Shown here piece after piece: positions 7,839 to 16,305 of a DNA stretch of 64,000 nt. Position 1 is the stretch's first letter, and each line of letters starts with the position of its first letter. The translations under genes and the position numbers were made by a program. Source of the DNA: JAEZHK01 sp040768845 (GTDB lineage Bacteria > Bacillota > Clostridia > Christensenellales > Aristaeellaceae); NCBI GenBank assembly GCA_040768845.1, contig JAXGME010000004.1, forward strand, positions 261,566 through 325,565. The letters run 5' to 3'. The notes under the pieces are model-generated. The model was not told where the DNA came from. It made no database searches and saw nothing but the letters and a program-made list of their open reading frames with translations.

Positions 7839-9017
7839 TCAGGTCTTGGCGGCTTCCAGCGCCTTCAACTCGCGCTCGATGCGCTCGAGGTCCAGCGGAT
7901 ATTTGCCGTACTCGCGCACGACCTCCAGCATGTAGGCGTAGCTCTCCGGCGCCACGTCCGACGAAACGGAGTGGTCACTCTGGGCCACCCAGCGACCGTC
8001 CACCGCGCCCAGCATCTTGTGCAGCACTTCGCGGCGGATGCGGCTTTTGTCGCCGGATTCCATTTCGCGCACGTCAATGTTGCCCACAAAGCCCAGCCGG
8101 TAGCCAAAGCGCTGCCGGAGTTCCACGATGTCCAGGTGGCTCTTGCACTCCAGCGGATTGTAGGCGTCAAGCCCCATGCCGATGAAGTCCTCGTAGATGG
8201 CGGTGGCGTTGCCGCAGCCGTGGTAGACCACCATCAGCCCCGCCTCGTGGCAGATGTCGATCAGCCGCTTCGTGATGGGCTTGAAGTAGGTGCGCCACAG
8301 GTTCGGGCTGAAGAGCATGCCGTTGACGTAGGCCACGTCGCCCCAGAGGTACATGCCCCGCAGCTTGCCCTGGCCGAATTCGATCTGCGCGCGGGTGAAT
8401 TCGCAGAGGAAGTCGCCGATACGCGCCACGAAGTCGCCGAAAAGCTCCGGTTCCTCCAGCGGCCAGGTCAGCGAGTTCATGGTACCGATGCAGCGCCACA
8501 GATATTCGTAGGCCTCGCACACGGAGCCAAAGAGCACCGTGTCGTTTTCATACTTTTTCAGCCGCTCCGTCCAGGCGGGGATGTTGCGGTTGATGGCGTC
8601 GCCCAGGCCGTTGATCTGGTCGTCGCCGCCCGCGGTGAACCGGCGCGCGTCGCGGGGGTCGTCGAAGGCAAAGCCCTCCATTTCCTCCGGTTCGTTGACC
8701 GAGAAGGCATCAAAGTGGGGCATGGGCGCGGTGCCGCTTCTGCGGATGGTGGCGCCGAAGCCGGTCTTCAGTTTCACGTTGACGCCGTCGTCCTCCAGTA
8801 CCTCAAAAGGTTGGATCTTCGGGTCCATATTGGGGGTGACGATCACGTAGTCCAGGTCGTGGAACAGGTATGGGTCAAAGTCCGGGCCGCGCAGGGCGCG
8901 CTCGCGGAGCAGGTATCCCGTCCAAAAATTGTCGCCCACCGGGATCCTGTCGGGCAGTCCCGTCCCCCGGACGGCCTTTTCCAGCCGGTCGAGCTTGGCG
9001 GCAACCTTGTCATTCAT
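7839..9017 (-). CDS. UroD-family putative methyltransferase, H-x-C type
   Basis: 392-aa UroD-fold protein. The segment VVYHGCGNATAIYEDF matches the H-x-C-G-N zinc-site start of MtaA/MtbA-type methylcobamide methyltransferases. The later position that is Cys in those enzymes here reads AQSDHSVSSDVAPESY, so the metal site, if any, differs. NFWTGYLLRERALRG near the N-terminus and FVGNIDVREMESGDK resemble uncharacterised clostridial UroD-like proteins found beside sugar genes. The start ATG 9017 follows GGAGGAG. It lies downstream of the histidine kinase gene across a 98-bp gap with a hairpin and a possible TATAAT, so it may be cotranscribed or separately started. No corrinoid protein is encoded in the window. 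Confidence 0.75.
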   Translation of the reverse strand: MNDKVAAKLDRLEKAVRGTGLPDRIPVGDNFWTGYLLRERALRGPDFDPYLFHDLDYVIVTPNMDPKIQPFEVLEDDGVNVKLKTGFGATIRRSGTAPMPHFDAFSVNEPEEMEGFAFDDPRDARRFTAGGDDQINGLGDAINRNIPAWTERLKKYENDTVLFGSVCEAYEYLWRCIGTMNSLTWPLEEPELFGDFVARIGDFLCEFTRAQIEFGQGKLRGMYLWGDVAYVNGMLFSPNLWRTYFKPITKRLIDICHEAGLMVVYHGCGNATAIYEDFIGMGLDAYNPLECKSHLDIVELRQRFGYRLGFVGNIDVREMESGDKSRIRREVLHKMLGAVDGRWVAQSDHSVSSDVAPESYAYMLEVVREYGKYPLDLERIERELKALEAAKT

Positions 9018-9059
9018 GATGGTTTCTCCTCCATTTCATGGTGGCTGATTGCATTATAA

Positions 9060-9080
9060 ACGGGCGGCCATGCCGCCCGT
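9060..9080 (-). terminator. Hairpin between kinase and UroD genes
   Basis: A perfect 9-bp stem (9060-9068/9072-9080) with a CAT loop, followed on the minus strand by TTTAT. It may partly terminate the kinase transcript. A TATAAT at 9058-9053 immediately follows, but no -35 box at a normal distance was found. Confidence 0.45.
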
Positions 9081-9115
9081 GACACAATAATTTTAACAAA
9101 TGCTTGGTTTTTTTA

Positions 9116-10912
9116 TCATTGCGCCGCGGGAGGCGGCACGTTGACGCCCGAGGCCGGCAGCCGCAGGATGGCCGCCGTGCCCAGGTTTTCCACGCTGACA
9201 AAGCTGAGCCCGTAGTTTCCCGGGCAGTAGAGCTGGATGCGCTCGTTGATGTTTTTGACCCCCACGCCGCCCAGCACCTTGCCCGACACGCGCTTTTCCG
9301 TCAGGATGCGGCCGAGGTCCGCCCGGCCGATGCCCGTGCCGTCATCCATCACCATCAGCGCCAGCTCGTCCCCGTCGAGAAAGCCCGCCACCTTCAGAAG
9401 GCATTTCTTCCGGGCGGGCTTGATGCCGTGGTAGATGGCGTTTTCCACCAGCGGCTGCAATATCAGCTTGGGCACCCGGATGGCCTGACAGGCCTCGTCC
9501 AGCGAAATTTCGTATTCAAACTTGGAATCGTAGCGCATCTTCTGGATTTTCAGGTACTGGGTCACGTGCTCAAACTCCTGCCGAAGGGGCACCACATCCT
9601 CGCCGCCGCCCAGCATGAGCCGGAAGAGCTTGGCCAGCGCGTCCGCCATCGCCGCCGCCACCTGGGGCCGATAGTTGCTCATCCAGACGATGGAATCCAG
9701 GGTGTTGTACAGAAAGTGGGGGGTAATCTGGGACTGGAGCGCGTCCAGCTCCGCTTTGCGCTTGGCCTTTTCCGTTTCCATGATCCGCCGCATCAGCCGC
9801 CGGTTGTGGTCGATCATGGCGTTGAACCCGCCGGCCAGCTCGCCGATTTCGTTTTTTGGCGTGGCGTCGGCGCGCACGTCAAAATCGCCCTTCTGCACGC
9901 GCGCCATGAGGCTGCCGAGCCTGTTGAGCGGACGGAATACCCGCCGGGAAAGAAGGAGCGACAAAACCAGCGCAATCACCGCCGAGGCCAGCGCGCCAAA
10001 GAGAATCTGCTGGGCCCGGGCCTGGTCGGCAGCGCCGGTGATGAGATCGCGGGGCATGGCGTAGACCACCCGATAGCCGGGCGCGTCGATGCCGGCGGAG
10101 AGCACCAGCCGGTCGCCGTAGGCGAAGGCGCTTTCCCCGGACAGCGCCAGGCGCTTGATCTCGTCGTCGGGCAGGGCGGCGGGGATGCGCATCGCCCCCA
10201 GATAGGCCGGGTCGGGGTGGTAGATGTAGTTGCCCGCCCTGTCCGCGATGAAGATGTAGCCGCCCTCCAGCGTGCCCGCGCCGCCGCAGATCTGGGCCAG
10301 GGTGTCGGTGGACAGGTTGATGAGGATGGCGCCCAGCGGGCGCGCGCCGCTGGAGATGATGATGGGGCGGGTCAGCGAAATCACGCTCTGGGCGCGGCCG
10401 TAGACGTCGGTGATCTGGTGGGGCGGCAAAAAGATGCTCTTTCCGCCGCCGTTGATTGCCGCGTCGTACCAGGAGAGCCATTCCTCCGTCGCCTGAGCGG
10501 TGGAGAAGAGGTTGGAGGCGGTGTCGGCCAGCGCGCCGTTTTGCCCGGCGATGGCGATGGAGGTGATCTCCGGACGCAGGCGGCTGAGGTCCGTCAGGAT
10601 GGCGCGCACCTGCTGCGAGTTTTCATAGTACTCGGACTGGTTGCGCCGGAAGTCCGTGTCGTTGACCAGCATCCGCAGCACGGAGGACTGCACATTGGAC
10701 AGGGCGGCCAGCTTTTCCATGTCCTCCAGGTAGTACTCCAGGTTCCGGATCACCTGGGCGAGCATTGCGCCGGCGTCCCGCTCGGCCCGGTTCACCAGCG
10801 CGCGCTTCGTGGTTTCGCCCGCCATCAGCGCGATGAGAAAGCAGATGAGGAACACGCCCGCGAAGGAGATGGCGGTCATCTGCGTGCGGAGCTGCGTTGC
10901 CCTTTTGCCCAT
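9116..10912 (-). CDS. Sensor histidine kinase, YesM/LytS-like
   Basis: 598-aa membrane sensor kinase. TM1 lies at about residues 10-32 (AISFAGVFLICFLIALM), followed by an extracellular sensor region of about 250 residues resembling a Cache domain. TM2 (about 283-305) leads to a HAMP region with FRPLNRLGSLMARVQKGDF. The His_kinase core has the phospho-acceptor in QITPHFLYNTLDS, and the ATPase domain shows LVENAIYHGIKP (N box) and DDGTGIG. This is the family that pairs with AraC-type response regulators and senses extracellular carbohydrates. It begins 25 bp after the regulator gene, with AAAGGAG before ATG 10912. Likely signal: the sugar carried by the divergent ABC transporter. Confidence 0.92.
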   Translation of the reverse strand: MGKRATQLRTQMTAISFAGVFLICFLIALMAGETTKRALVNRAERDAGAMLAQVIRNLEYYLEDMEKLAALSNVQSSVLRMLVNDTDFRRNQSEYYENSQQVRAILTDLSRLRPEITSIAIAGQNGALADTASNLFSTAQATEEWLSWYDAAINGGGKSIFLPPHQITDVYGRAQSVISLTRPIIISSGARPLGAILINLSTDTLAQICGGAGTLEGGYIFIADRAGNYIYHPDPAYLGAMRIPAALPDDEIKRLALSGESAFAYGDRLVLSAGIDAPGYRVVYAMPRDLITGAADQARAQQILFGALASAVIALVLSLLLSRRVFRPLNRLGSLMARVQKGDFDVRADATPKNEIGELAGGFNAMIDHNRRLMRRIMETEKAKRKAELDALQSQITPHFLYNTLDSIVWMSNYRPQVAAAMADALAKLFRLMLGGGEDVVPLRQEFEHVTQYLKIQKMRYDSKFEYEISLDEACQAIRVPKLILQPLVENAIYHGIKPARKKCLLKVAGFLDGDELALMVMDDGTGIGRADLGRILTEKRVSGKVLGGVGVKNINERIQLYCPGNYGLSFVSVENLGTAAILRLPASGVNVPPPAAQ

Positions 10913-10937
10913 GGCGCTCCTTTCCGGCCGCGGCGCT

Positions 10938-12515
10938 TCAGCGGTGCTGCGCGCGGTATTCGGTGGGCGTGAGCCCGGTAAATTTCTTAAAGCAGACGGA
11001 GAAGTACTGCGGGTCGCCGTAGCCGGTTTCGGCCGCGACCTCATAGGTGCGCTTGGCGGTGTCCCGGAGCAGTTCCTTGGCCTTTTCCAGCCGCAGGTTG
11101 ATCAGATAGTCAATAAAGGTGACGCCCAGCTTCTTTTTGAACAGGATGCTCAGGTAGGTGGGGCTGACGAACACGTGGGCCGCCGCGGCGTTGAGCGACA
11201 TGCCCTGGTCCGCGTAGTGCCCGGCGATGTAGGCGCAGGCGCCCTCGATCAGCTGGTTGCCGCAGGAGGCGCGCGCCTCCTCGATCAGGCGGTGGGCCTC
11301 GGTCAGCTGCTCCAGCACGATGTCCCGGCAGTCGTCCAGCGACTGGGCGGAAAAGGCGCGGCGGTAGGCTTCGTCGGCGCGGGCGGGGTCGGCCTTTCCG
11401 GCCTCCGTCAACAGCTTGATGGCCCCGTTCAAAAGGTCAATGGTGAGCACGCGCAGGTTTTCGACGGACAGGATGCCCGCCGAGCGCAGCGTTTCAAAAA
11501 ACCGGACGACGCCCTCCTCAAGCTCCGCCGCGGAGCCCTGCTTGAGCCGGGAGAGCAGCTCCTTGGACTTATCGAAGGGGTAGAGCCGCGCCTCCTCCCG
11601 GCGGTCAAAGGCGTCGTAGGTGTTGTAGCGCCCCAGCGTCGCGCGGCTCCGGAGCGCCTGGTGCGCGCTGAGGTAGGAGCGGTTTAGCTGACACAGCGCG
11701 TCTACGGGTTCTCCGATGGCCGCGGTGGTGGCCAGGTCCAACTGCTCGTAGAGCTCTGCGCGAATCAGCTCGATCAGCGCCGCGACGAAGGCGCGCTCCT
11801 TGTCCTTATACTTGGTGCGCGCGCAGTAGATCAGCGCCGCGCCGCCCCGGTTCCGCTCAAAGGCCGCCGCGTCGGTCTTGGCCTCGGACTTGATGATGTC
11901 CAGTGCGGCGCATTCGATCAGCGCACCGTCCCGGGCCGCGCCCTTTTCGGGTTCAAAGTCGATCAGGCACACGGTGAAGCCCTCGCCGGAGAGCGGCATG
12001 CCCACAAAGCGCAGCATATCCTCGACTTCCGTCTGGGAGAGCGCCTGCTCCAGCAACTGGTTGAGCAGCTTCTGGCGCATCAGCGGCATGGCCTGGTCCA
12101 GCTGCAGCCGCATGCGGCTCATCTGGTGCTCGCGCACGCGGGCGGCGTCCACCTGGCGCTCGAGCCGCCGGACCGCCTTGACCAGATCCTCCGGCGGCAC
12201 GGGCTTTTGCAGGTATTCGCGCACGCCCAGCTTCAGCGCCTCCTGCGCGTAGGCAAATTCGTCATGCCCGCTGAGGATGGCCACCATCGTGCCGGGCAGC
12301 GCCTCCCTGAGCTTTGCGCAAAGCTGGAGCCCGTCCATAAACGGCATGCGGATGTCGGTCAGCACGATATCGGGCCGGAACGTCAGCGCCAGCGCCAGCG
12401 CCTGTTCGCCGTCTCCGGCGCCGCGGGCCTCGTAGCCCAGCCCCGCCCAGTCGACGCCCGCCATCAGCGCCTCCCGGAGCATGTCCTCGTCCTCGACAAT
12501 CAACAGTTTGTACAT
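10938..12515 (-). CDS. Response regulator with AraC-type DNA-binding domain, YesN-like
   Basis: 525-aa regulator. The N-terminal receiver domain shows VEDED, the phospho-acceptor Asp in VLTDIRMPFMDG (about residue 55) and the conserved Lys in LQKPVPPEDL. A long middle region follows. The C-terminal AraC/XylS double helix-turn-helix reads GMSLNAAAAHVFVSPTYLS and YEVAAETGYGDPQYFSVCFKK. ATG 12515 is chosen because GGGAGGG ends 7 bp upstream; GTG 12521 is too close. It forms an operon with the YesM-like kinase and faces the sugar ABC operon, whose promoter is preceded by a direct repeat suited to an AraC-type activator. Confidence 0.93.
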   Translation of the reverse strand: MYKLLIVEDEDMLREALMAGVDWAGLGYEARGAGDGEQALALALTFRPDIVLTDIRMPFMDGLQLCAKLREALPGTMVAILSGHDEFAYAQEALKLGVREYLQKPVPPEDLVKAVRRLERQVDAARVREHQMSRMRLQLDQAMPLMRQKLLNQLLEQALSQTEVEDMLRFVGMPLSGEGFTVCLIDFEPEKGAARDGALIECAALDIIKSEAKTDAAAFERNRGGAALIYCARTKYKDKERAFVAALIELIRAELYEQLDLATTAAIGEPVDALCQLNRSYLSAHQALRSRATLGRYNTYDAFDRREEARLYPFDKSKELLSRLKQGSAAELEEGVVRFFETLRSAGILSVENLRVLTIDLLNGAIKLLTEAGKADPARADEAYRRAFSAQSLDDCRDIVLEQLTEAHRLIEEARASCGNQLIEGACAYIAGHYADQGMSLNAAAAHVFVSPTYLSILFKKKLGVTFIDYLINLRLEKAKELLRDTAKRTYEVAAETGYGDPQYFSVCFKKFTGLTPTEYRAQHR

Positions 12516-12542
12516 GGTCACACCCTCCCGGAACCTATCGGA

Positions 12543-12571
12543 ATCTTATCAGATTTTGCGCGCCCCGTAAA
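12543..12571 (-). promoter_or_regulatory. Weak promoter candidate for the YesN/YesM operon
   Basis: TTTACG (12571-12566), 17-bp spacer, TAAGAT (12548-12543), each matching 4 of 6 consensus positions. Positioned 28 bp before the regulator start. Confidence 0.4.
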
Positions 12572-12603
12572 CCGCCGCGGCGCCCCGGGATGCGAAGTGT
12601 TAA

Positions 12604-12663
12604 AAAAATCAGCGTATATGCATAGAAAAATCCACTGTATGGGCGGCGGTCAGGTTCTATAAT
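12604..12663 (+). promoter_or_regulatory. Activator-type promoter of the sugar ABC operon with direct repeats
   Basis: A good -10 TATAAT (12658-12663) lacks a recognisable -35 box. Upstream are two AAAAATC repeats (12604-12610 and 12626-12632), exactly 22 bp apart, each followed by a GTAT (12614-12617 and 12637-12640). Two tandem half-sites on the same helix face, the second overlapping the -35 position, are what an AraC-type activator needs. The adjacent YesN-like regulator is the obvious candidate. Confidence 0.6.
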
Positions 12664-12700
12664 GGTAAAGGATTCGTAATCCCGGAGGGAGGAATGCGCG

Positions 12701-14221
12701 ATGAGCCGGACGACGCCCTGCGACGAGGCGCTGCGCATGGAGGGGGTCTCCAAGGCTTTTCCCGGCACGCTGGCGGTAGACCATGTGGACTTTGACGTGC
12801 GGGCCGGCGAGGTACACGCGCTGGTGGGCGAAAACGGCGCGGGCAAATCCACACTGATGAAGCTTCTGGCGGGCTCCTTTTCAGATTATACAGGAAAGGT
12901 CTTCATTCGCGGAAAGGAAGTGACGCTGCACACCCCGGCCCAGTCCAAGGCCCGGGGCGTGGGCATGGTCTATCAGGAGCTTTCGCTGGCCCGGCCCATC
13001 TCCATTGCGGAAAACCTGCTGGTGGGCAAGCTCCCGAAAAAAGGGGTGTTCATCGACCGCGCCGCGGTCCGCAATCGGGCGGCGGAGCTGCTCGAGCAGG
13101 TGGGGCTTTCCTACCTGGACCCGTCGATGCCCGTTTCGGACATCAGCCAGTGCGAAGCGCAGTTGGTGGAGATCGCAAAAACCCTGGGCGACAACCCGCG
13201 CATCCTGGTGATGGACGAGCCCACGTCCGCGCTGTCCAACGAGGAGGTCAAGCGCCTGTTCGCCATCATCCGCCGTTTGAAGGCCCAGGGCATCGCCATC
13301 ATCTACATTTCGCACCACCTGCAGGAGGTGTTTGAAATCGCCGACCGCATCACCGTGATGCGCGACGGCAAAAAGCGCGGCACCTACGACGCGGGCGAAA
13401 CCACGCGCGGCGAAATTGTGGACCTGATGGTGGGCCGGTCGGTCAGCGAGTTTTACAGCCGCCGCAGCCCGGCCATCGGCGGTGAAATGCTCCGGGTGGA
13501 GCACCTGAGCCGCTGGGGGTTCTTCCACGACGTGAGCTTTTCGGTGCGCGCGGGAGAGACGCTGGCCGTCTGCGGCCTTGCGGGCGCCGGGCGCACGGAA
13601 TTGGCCCGCGCCATCGTGGGCGTCGACCCCTGCGACGAGGGCGCGATCTATCTGCGCGAAAAGCCCGTGCGCTTCAAAACCATGTTCGAGGCCATTCAGT
13701 CCGGTGTGGTGTACCTGACGGAGAGCCGAAAGTACGACGGCCTGGCCGTGCGCCTGACCGCCGCCGAAAACGCGGTGGCCGCCCACATCCCCAGGCTGTC
13801 AAGGGGCATCTTCTTCTGCCCCAAAATGGGCGCGCGGGACGTGGCGGAGATCATGGAAGCCCTCAGCGTCTACCCGATGGAGCCGAACCGCCCGGTGACC
13901 AACTTCTCCGGCGGCAATCAGCAGAAGATCCTGATGGCCAAGTGGCTGATGACCCGGCCCAGCGTGCTGATTTTGGACGAGCCCACCCGGGGCGTGGACA
14001 TCGGCGCCAAGGAGATCATCCACAAGGCGGTGGAAAACCTGGCCGCCAGCGGCAGCGCCGTAATTTTGATCACCAGCGACCTGCCCGAAATGGTGGGCCT
14101 GAGCGACCGGGCGGTGGTGCTGAGAAACGGCCACGTGATCGGCGAAATCCGGCGGGAGGAAATCAGCGAAAGCGCGCTTTTGCTTGCCGCGAACGGGGAG
14201 GGGAAACATGTCCATGCATAG
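12701..14221 (+). CDS. Sugar ABC transporter ATP-binding protein, RbsA/MglA family (two ATPase domains)
   Basis: 506-aa tandem ATPase. The first domain has Walker A GENGAGKST, a signature-like SQCEAQLVEIAKTL and Walker B ILVMDEPTSAL. The second domain lacks a normal Walker A (CGLAGAGRTELARAI, with Arg in place of Lys), has signature FSGGNQQKILMAKWL and Walker B LILDEPTRGVD. The degenerate second site is typical of this family. Start ATG 12701 follows GGAGGGAGG. First gene of a ribose/galactose-type transporter operon: the next gene overlaps by 14 bp, then a second permease, the binding protein and a mutarotase. Confidence 0.94.
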   Translation: MSRTTPCDEALRMEGVSKAFPGTLAVDHVDFDVRAGEVHALVGENGAGKSTLMKLLAGSFSDYTGKVFIRGKEVTLHTPAQSKARGVGMVYQELSLARPISIAENLLVGKLPKKGVFIDRAAVRNRAAELLEQVGLSYLDPSMPVSDISQCEAQLVEIAKTLGDNPRILVMDEPTSALSNEEVKRLFAIIRRLKAQGIAIIYISHHLQEVFEIADRITVMRDGKKRGTYDAGETTRGEIVDLMVGRSVSEFYSRRSPAIGGEMLRVEHLSRWGFFHDVSFSVRAGETLAVCGLAGAGRTELARAIVGVDPCDEGAIYLREKPVRFKTMFEAIQSGVVYLTESRKYDGLAVRLTAAENAVAAHIPRLSRGIFFCPKMGARDVAEIMEALSVYPMEPNRPVTNFSGGNQQKILMAKWLMTRPSVLILDEPTRGVDIGAKEIIHKAVENLAASGSAVILITSDLPEMVGLSDRAVVLRNGHVIGEIRREEISESALLLAANGEGKHVHA

Positions 14222-15224
14222 TCAGGCCGCGCCTGCCGACAGCCGCAGGCGCAGCGTCAACCGCCTGACGCTGGCGGTCAACCGGCTGGGCGTATATGTG
14301 ATCGTGCTGCTGCTGGCGCTTCTTGGCATCGTCCTGGCGCCCGGAAAGTTCCTGACCGCGCGCAACCTGATGGCGGTGGTGCAGGCGGTGTCCCTTTTGG
14401 GCATCACATCGGTGGGCATGAGCTTTGTGGTGTTCAGCGCCAACTTCTCCGACATGTCGGCGCCGATGACCATCGCCTTCTCGGGCATGATCTCGGTCAC
14501 GTTCATCGGCCTCGGCTTCTGGCCGAGCCTTCTGATCGGCGTCGCCTGCGGCACGGTGCTGGGCGTGGTCAACGGCCTGGTCATCGGCAAGCTCCGGGCA
14601 CACCCGGTCATCTGGACGATGGCGTTCAACTTCGTGCTCTCGGGCATCGTGCGCTGGCTCTACGGCGGCAACCAGATCTACCCGGACGTGATTGCCGGCG
14701 ACACTCCGGCGGTGGAGGCGTTCTTCGCCATTTCCCGGTCGGACTTTCTGGGCGTTCCCATCATGGTGCTGGTGATGCTGGTGATGTTTGCGATCGGGCA
14801 GTACGTCTTGACCCACACGGCCTTTGGCAACCAGCTGAAGGTGGTGGGCTCCAACTACGAAGCGGCGCGGCTTTCGGGCATCAACATCGTCAAGATCATC
14901 GTCGTGGTATTCCTGATCTCGTCCTTCTGCGCGGCGGTCACGGGGCTTTTCCTGGCTTCCATCTCCAAGACGGGCGCCTACTACAACGGCGAGGGCTATG
15001 ATTTCCGCGCGATGACGGCGGTGCTTCTGGGCGGCATGACGCTGGCCGGCGGCAAGGGCGACCTCATCGGCACCTTCGGCGGCGTACTGACGATGGGCCT
15101 CCTGTCCAACATCATGAACCTGGTGGGCGTTTCCACCTTTGAGCAGTACCTGGTGCTGGGCGTGATGTTTCTCGTGATCGTGTGGATCAACACCACTTCC
15201 GACAGAAAGCTGGGGCGAAGCTGA
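14208..15224 (+). CDS. Sugar ABC transporter permease, RbsC family (1 of 2)
   Basis: 338-aa inner-membrane permease with about 8-10 hydrophobic segments. Family features include GITSVGMSFVVFSANFSDMS in the first half, FGNQLKVVGSNYEAARLSGI (the cytoplasmic EAA-like loop near residue 205) and LLGGMTLAGGKGDLIGT. The start ATG 14208 (MSMHSQAAP) follows GGGGAGGGG; an upstream in-frame ATG at 14184 is less well placed. Overlaps the ATPase gene by 14 bp and the next permease by one base (TGATG). Two different permeases suggest a heterodimeric channel. Confidence 0.93.
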   Translation: MSMHSQAAPADSRRRSVNRLTLAVNRLGVYVIVLLLALLGIVLAPGKFLTARNLMAVVQAVSLLGITSVGMSFVVFSANFSDMSAPMTIAFSGMISVTFIGLGFWPSLLIGVACGTVLGVVNGLVIGKLRAHPVIWTMAFNFVLSGIVRWLYGGNQIYPDVIAGDTPAVEAFFAISRSDFLGVPIMVLVMLVMFAIGQYVLTHTAFGNQLKVVGSNYEAARLSGINIVKIIVVVFLISSFCAAVTGLFLASISKTGAYYNGEGYDFRAMTAVLLGGMTLAGGKGDLIGTFGGVLTMGLLSNIMNLVGVSTFEQYLVLGVMFLVIVWINTTSDRKLGRS

Positions 15225-16258
15225 TGGCCGGACACAAGCGCAAATCCATTCCCAAGAGGATCGACGAAAACCGCGCGTACCTGCTGGTCGCGCTGATGAT
15301 GGTGCTGGGCATCTTTGCAAAGAACTTCTTCACGATGTACAATATGAAGTCGATCCTGGACTCCACCATCCTCTACGCGATGATCGGCAGCGGGTTCACC
15401 CTCTGCATGATCGCCGGACACATGGATCTGTCGGTGGGCTACATGGCAAACCTGGGCGCGGTGCTGGTGATGGGCGTTCACACGCTGCAGAAAATGCCCT
15501 GGGCCGTGGCGCTGCCCGTGGCGCTGGCGGCGGGCACGCTGTTTGGCACGCTGAACGGGCTGCTCATCTCCAAGGGCAAGATCCACTCGTTCATCGTGAC
15601 GCTGGGCATGCAGTTCGTGCTGAAGGGCATTATGTCCATCTACTGCAATGGTGCGGAAATCGGCGACAAGGGCGACTACGCCTTTGCGGACTTCCTGAAT
15701 AAGTTCCTGAAGCCCTTCCCGCTGACGCCCAAGGTGATCGTGGCGCTCACGGTGGTCATACTGCTGGCGGTGATCCTGAACAACACGCGCTTCGGGCGGA
15801 ACGTCTACATTGTGGGCGGCAACCTGGAGACGGCCTGGCTGGGCGGCATCAACGCCACCGGCACCACCGTCGGCGTGTTCGCGATCTCCGGTTTCGTATC
15901 GGCGCTGGGCGGCGCGCTGTTCGCCATCGCCCAGTCTTCCGCCGCGCCCAACATGGGCGAAAAGGGCATCGCGCCCCTGATGGTGGCGCTGGCCGCGACC
16001 ATCATCGGCGGGACTTCCACAGACGGCGGCCGCGGCAGCGTGTGGAAGACATTCGTCGCGGTGCTGGGCCTCATGGCCATGTTCAACGTGCTGACCGCCC
16101 TGGTGGGCAAGTACGAAATCCAGATCCTCTCCAACGGCGTGGTGCTGGCGGCGGTGGTGCTGTACGAAACCACCACCAATTACTTCGCAAAGCGCAAGGT
16201 GGGCATTCGCGCGCAGCTGGTCATCGAGCGGCAGCAGATGCTCTCCGGCGTCAAATGA
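15224..16258 (+). CDS. Sugar ABC transporter permease, RbsC family (2 of 2)
   Basis: 344-aa permease paralogous to the preceding one. GSGFTLCMIAGHMDLSVG near residue 65 is the RbsC-type membrane signature. FGRNVYIVGGNLETAWLGGI is the coupling loop, and IIGGTSTDGGRGSVWKT lies near the C-terminal part. About eight TM helices. Start ATG 15224 shares its A with the TGA of the upstream gene, so translation is coupled. Forms the membrane channel with the first permease. Confidence 0.93.
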   Translation: MAGHKRKSIPKRIDENRAYLLVALMMVLGIFAKNFFTMYNMKSILDSTILYAMIGSGFTLCMIAGHMDLSVGYMANLGAVLVMGVHTLQKMPWAVALPVALAAGTLFGTLNGLLISKGKIHSFIVTLGMQFVLKGIMSIYCNGAEIGDKGDYAFADFLNKFLKPFPLTPKVIVALTVVILLAVILNNTRFGRNVYIVGGNLETAWLGGINATGTTVGVFAISGFVSALGGALFAIAQSSAAPNMGEKGIAPLMVALAATIIGGTSTDGGRGSVWKTFVAVLGLMAMFNVLTALVGKYEIQILSNGVVLAAVVLYETTTNYFAKRKVGIRAQLVIERQQMLSGVK

Positions 16259-16305
16259 CGGGTTTGCCCCCTGTGGGTGAATATAATCGATGGAGGGAAA
16301 CGAGA

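Noticed and set aside
9053..9058. Perfect TATAAT on the minus strand before the UroD genes as an independent promoter
   Set aside because: No acceptable -35 box at 15-19 bp; a hairpin occupies that place. It remains possible only with an activator.
9104..10972. Very long open frame (622 codons) antisense to the YesM-like kinase
   Set aside because: High-GC codon bias creates long antisense frames; the product is His/Gly/Ala-rich low-complexity without domains, and the opposite strand encodes a clear kinase.
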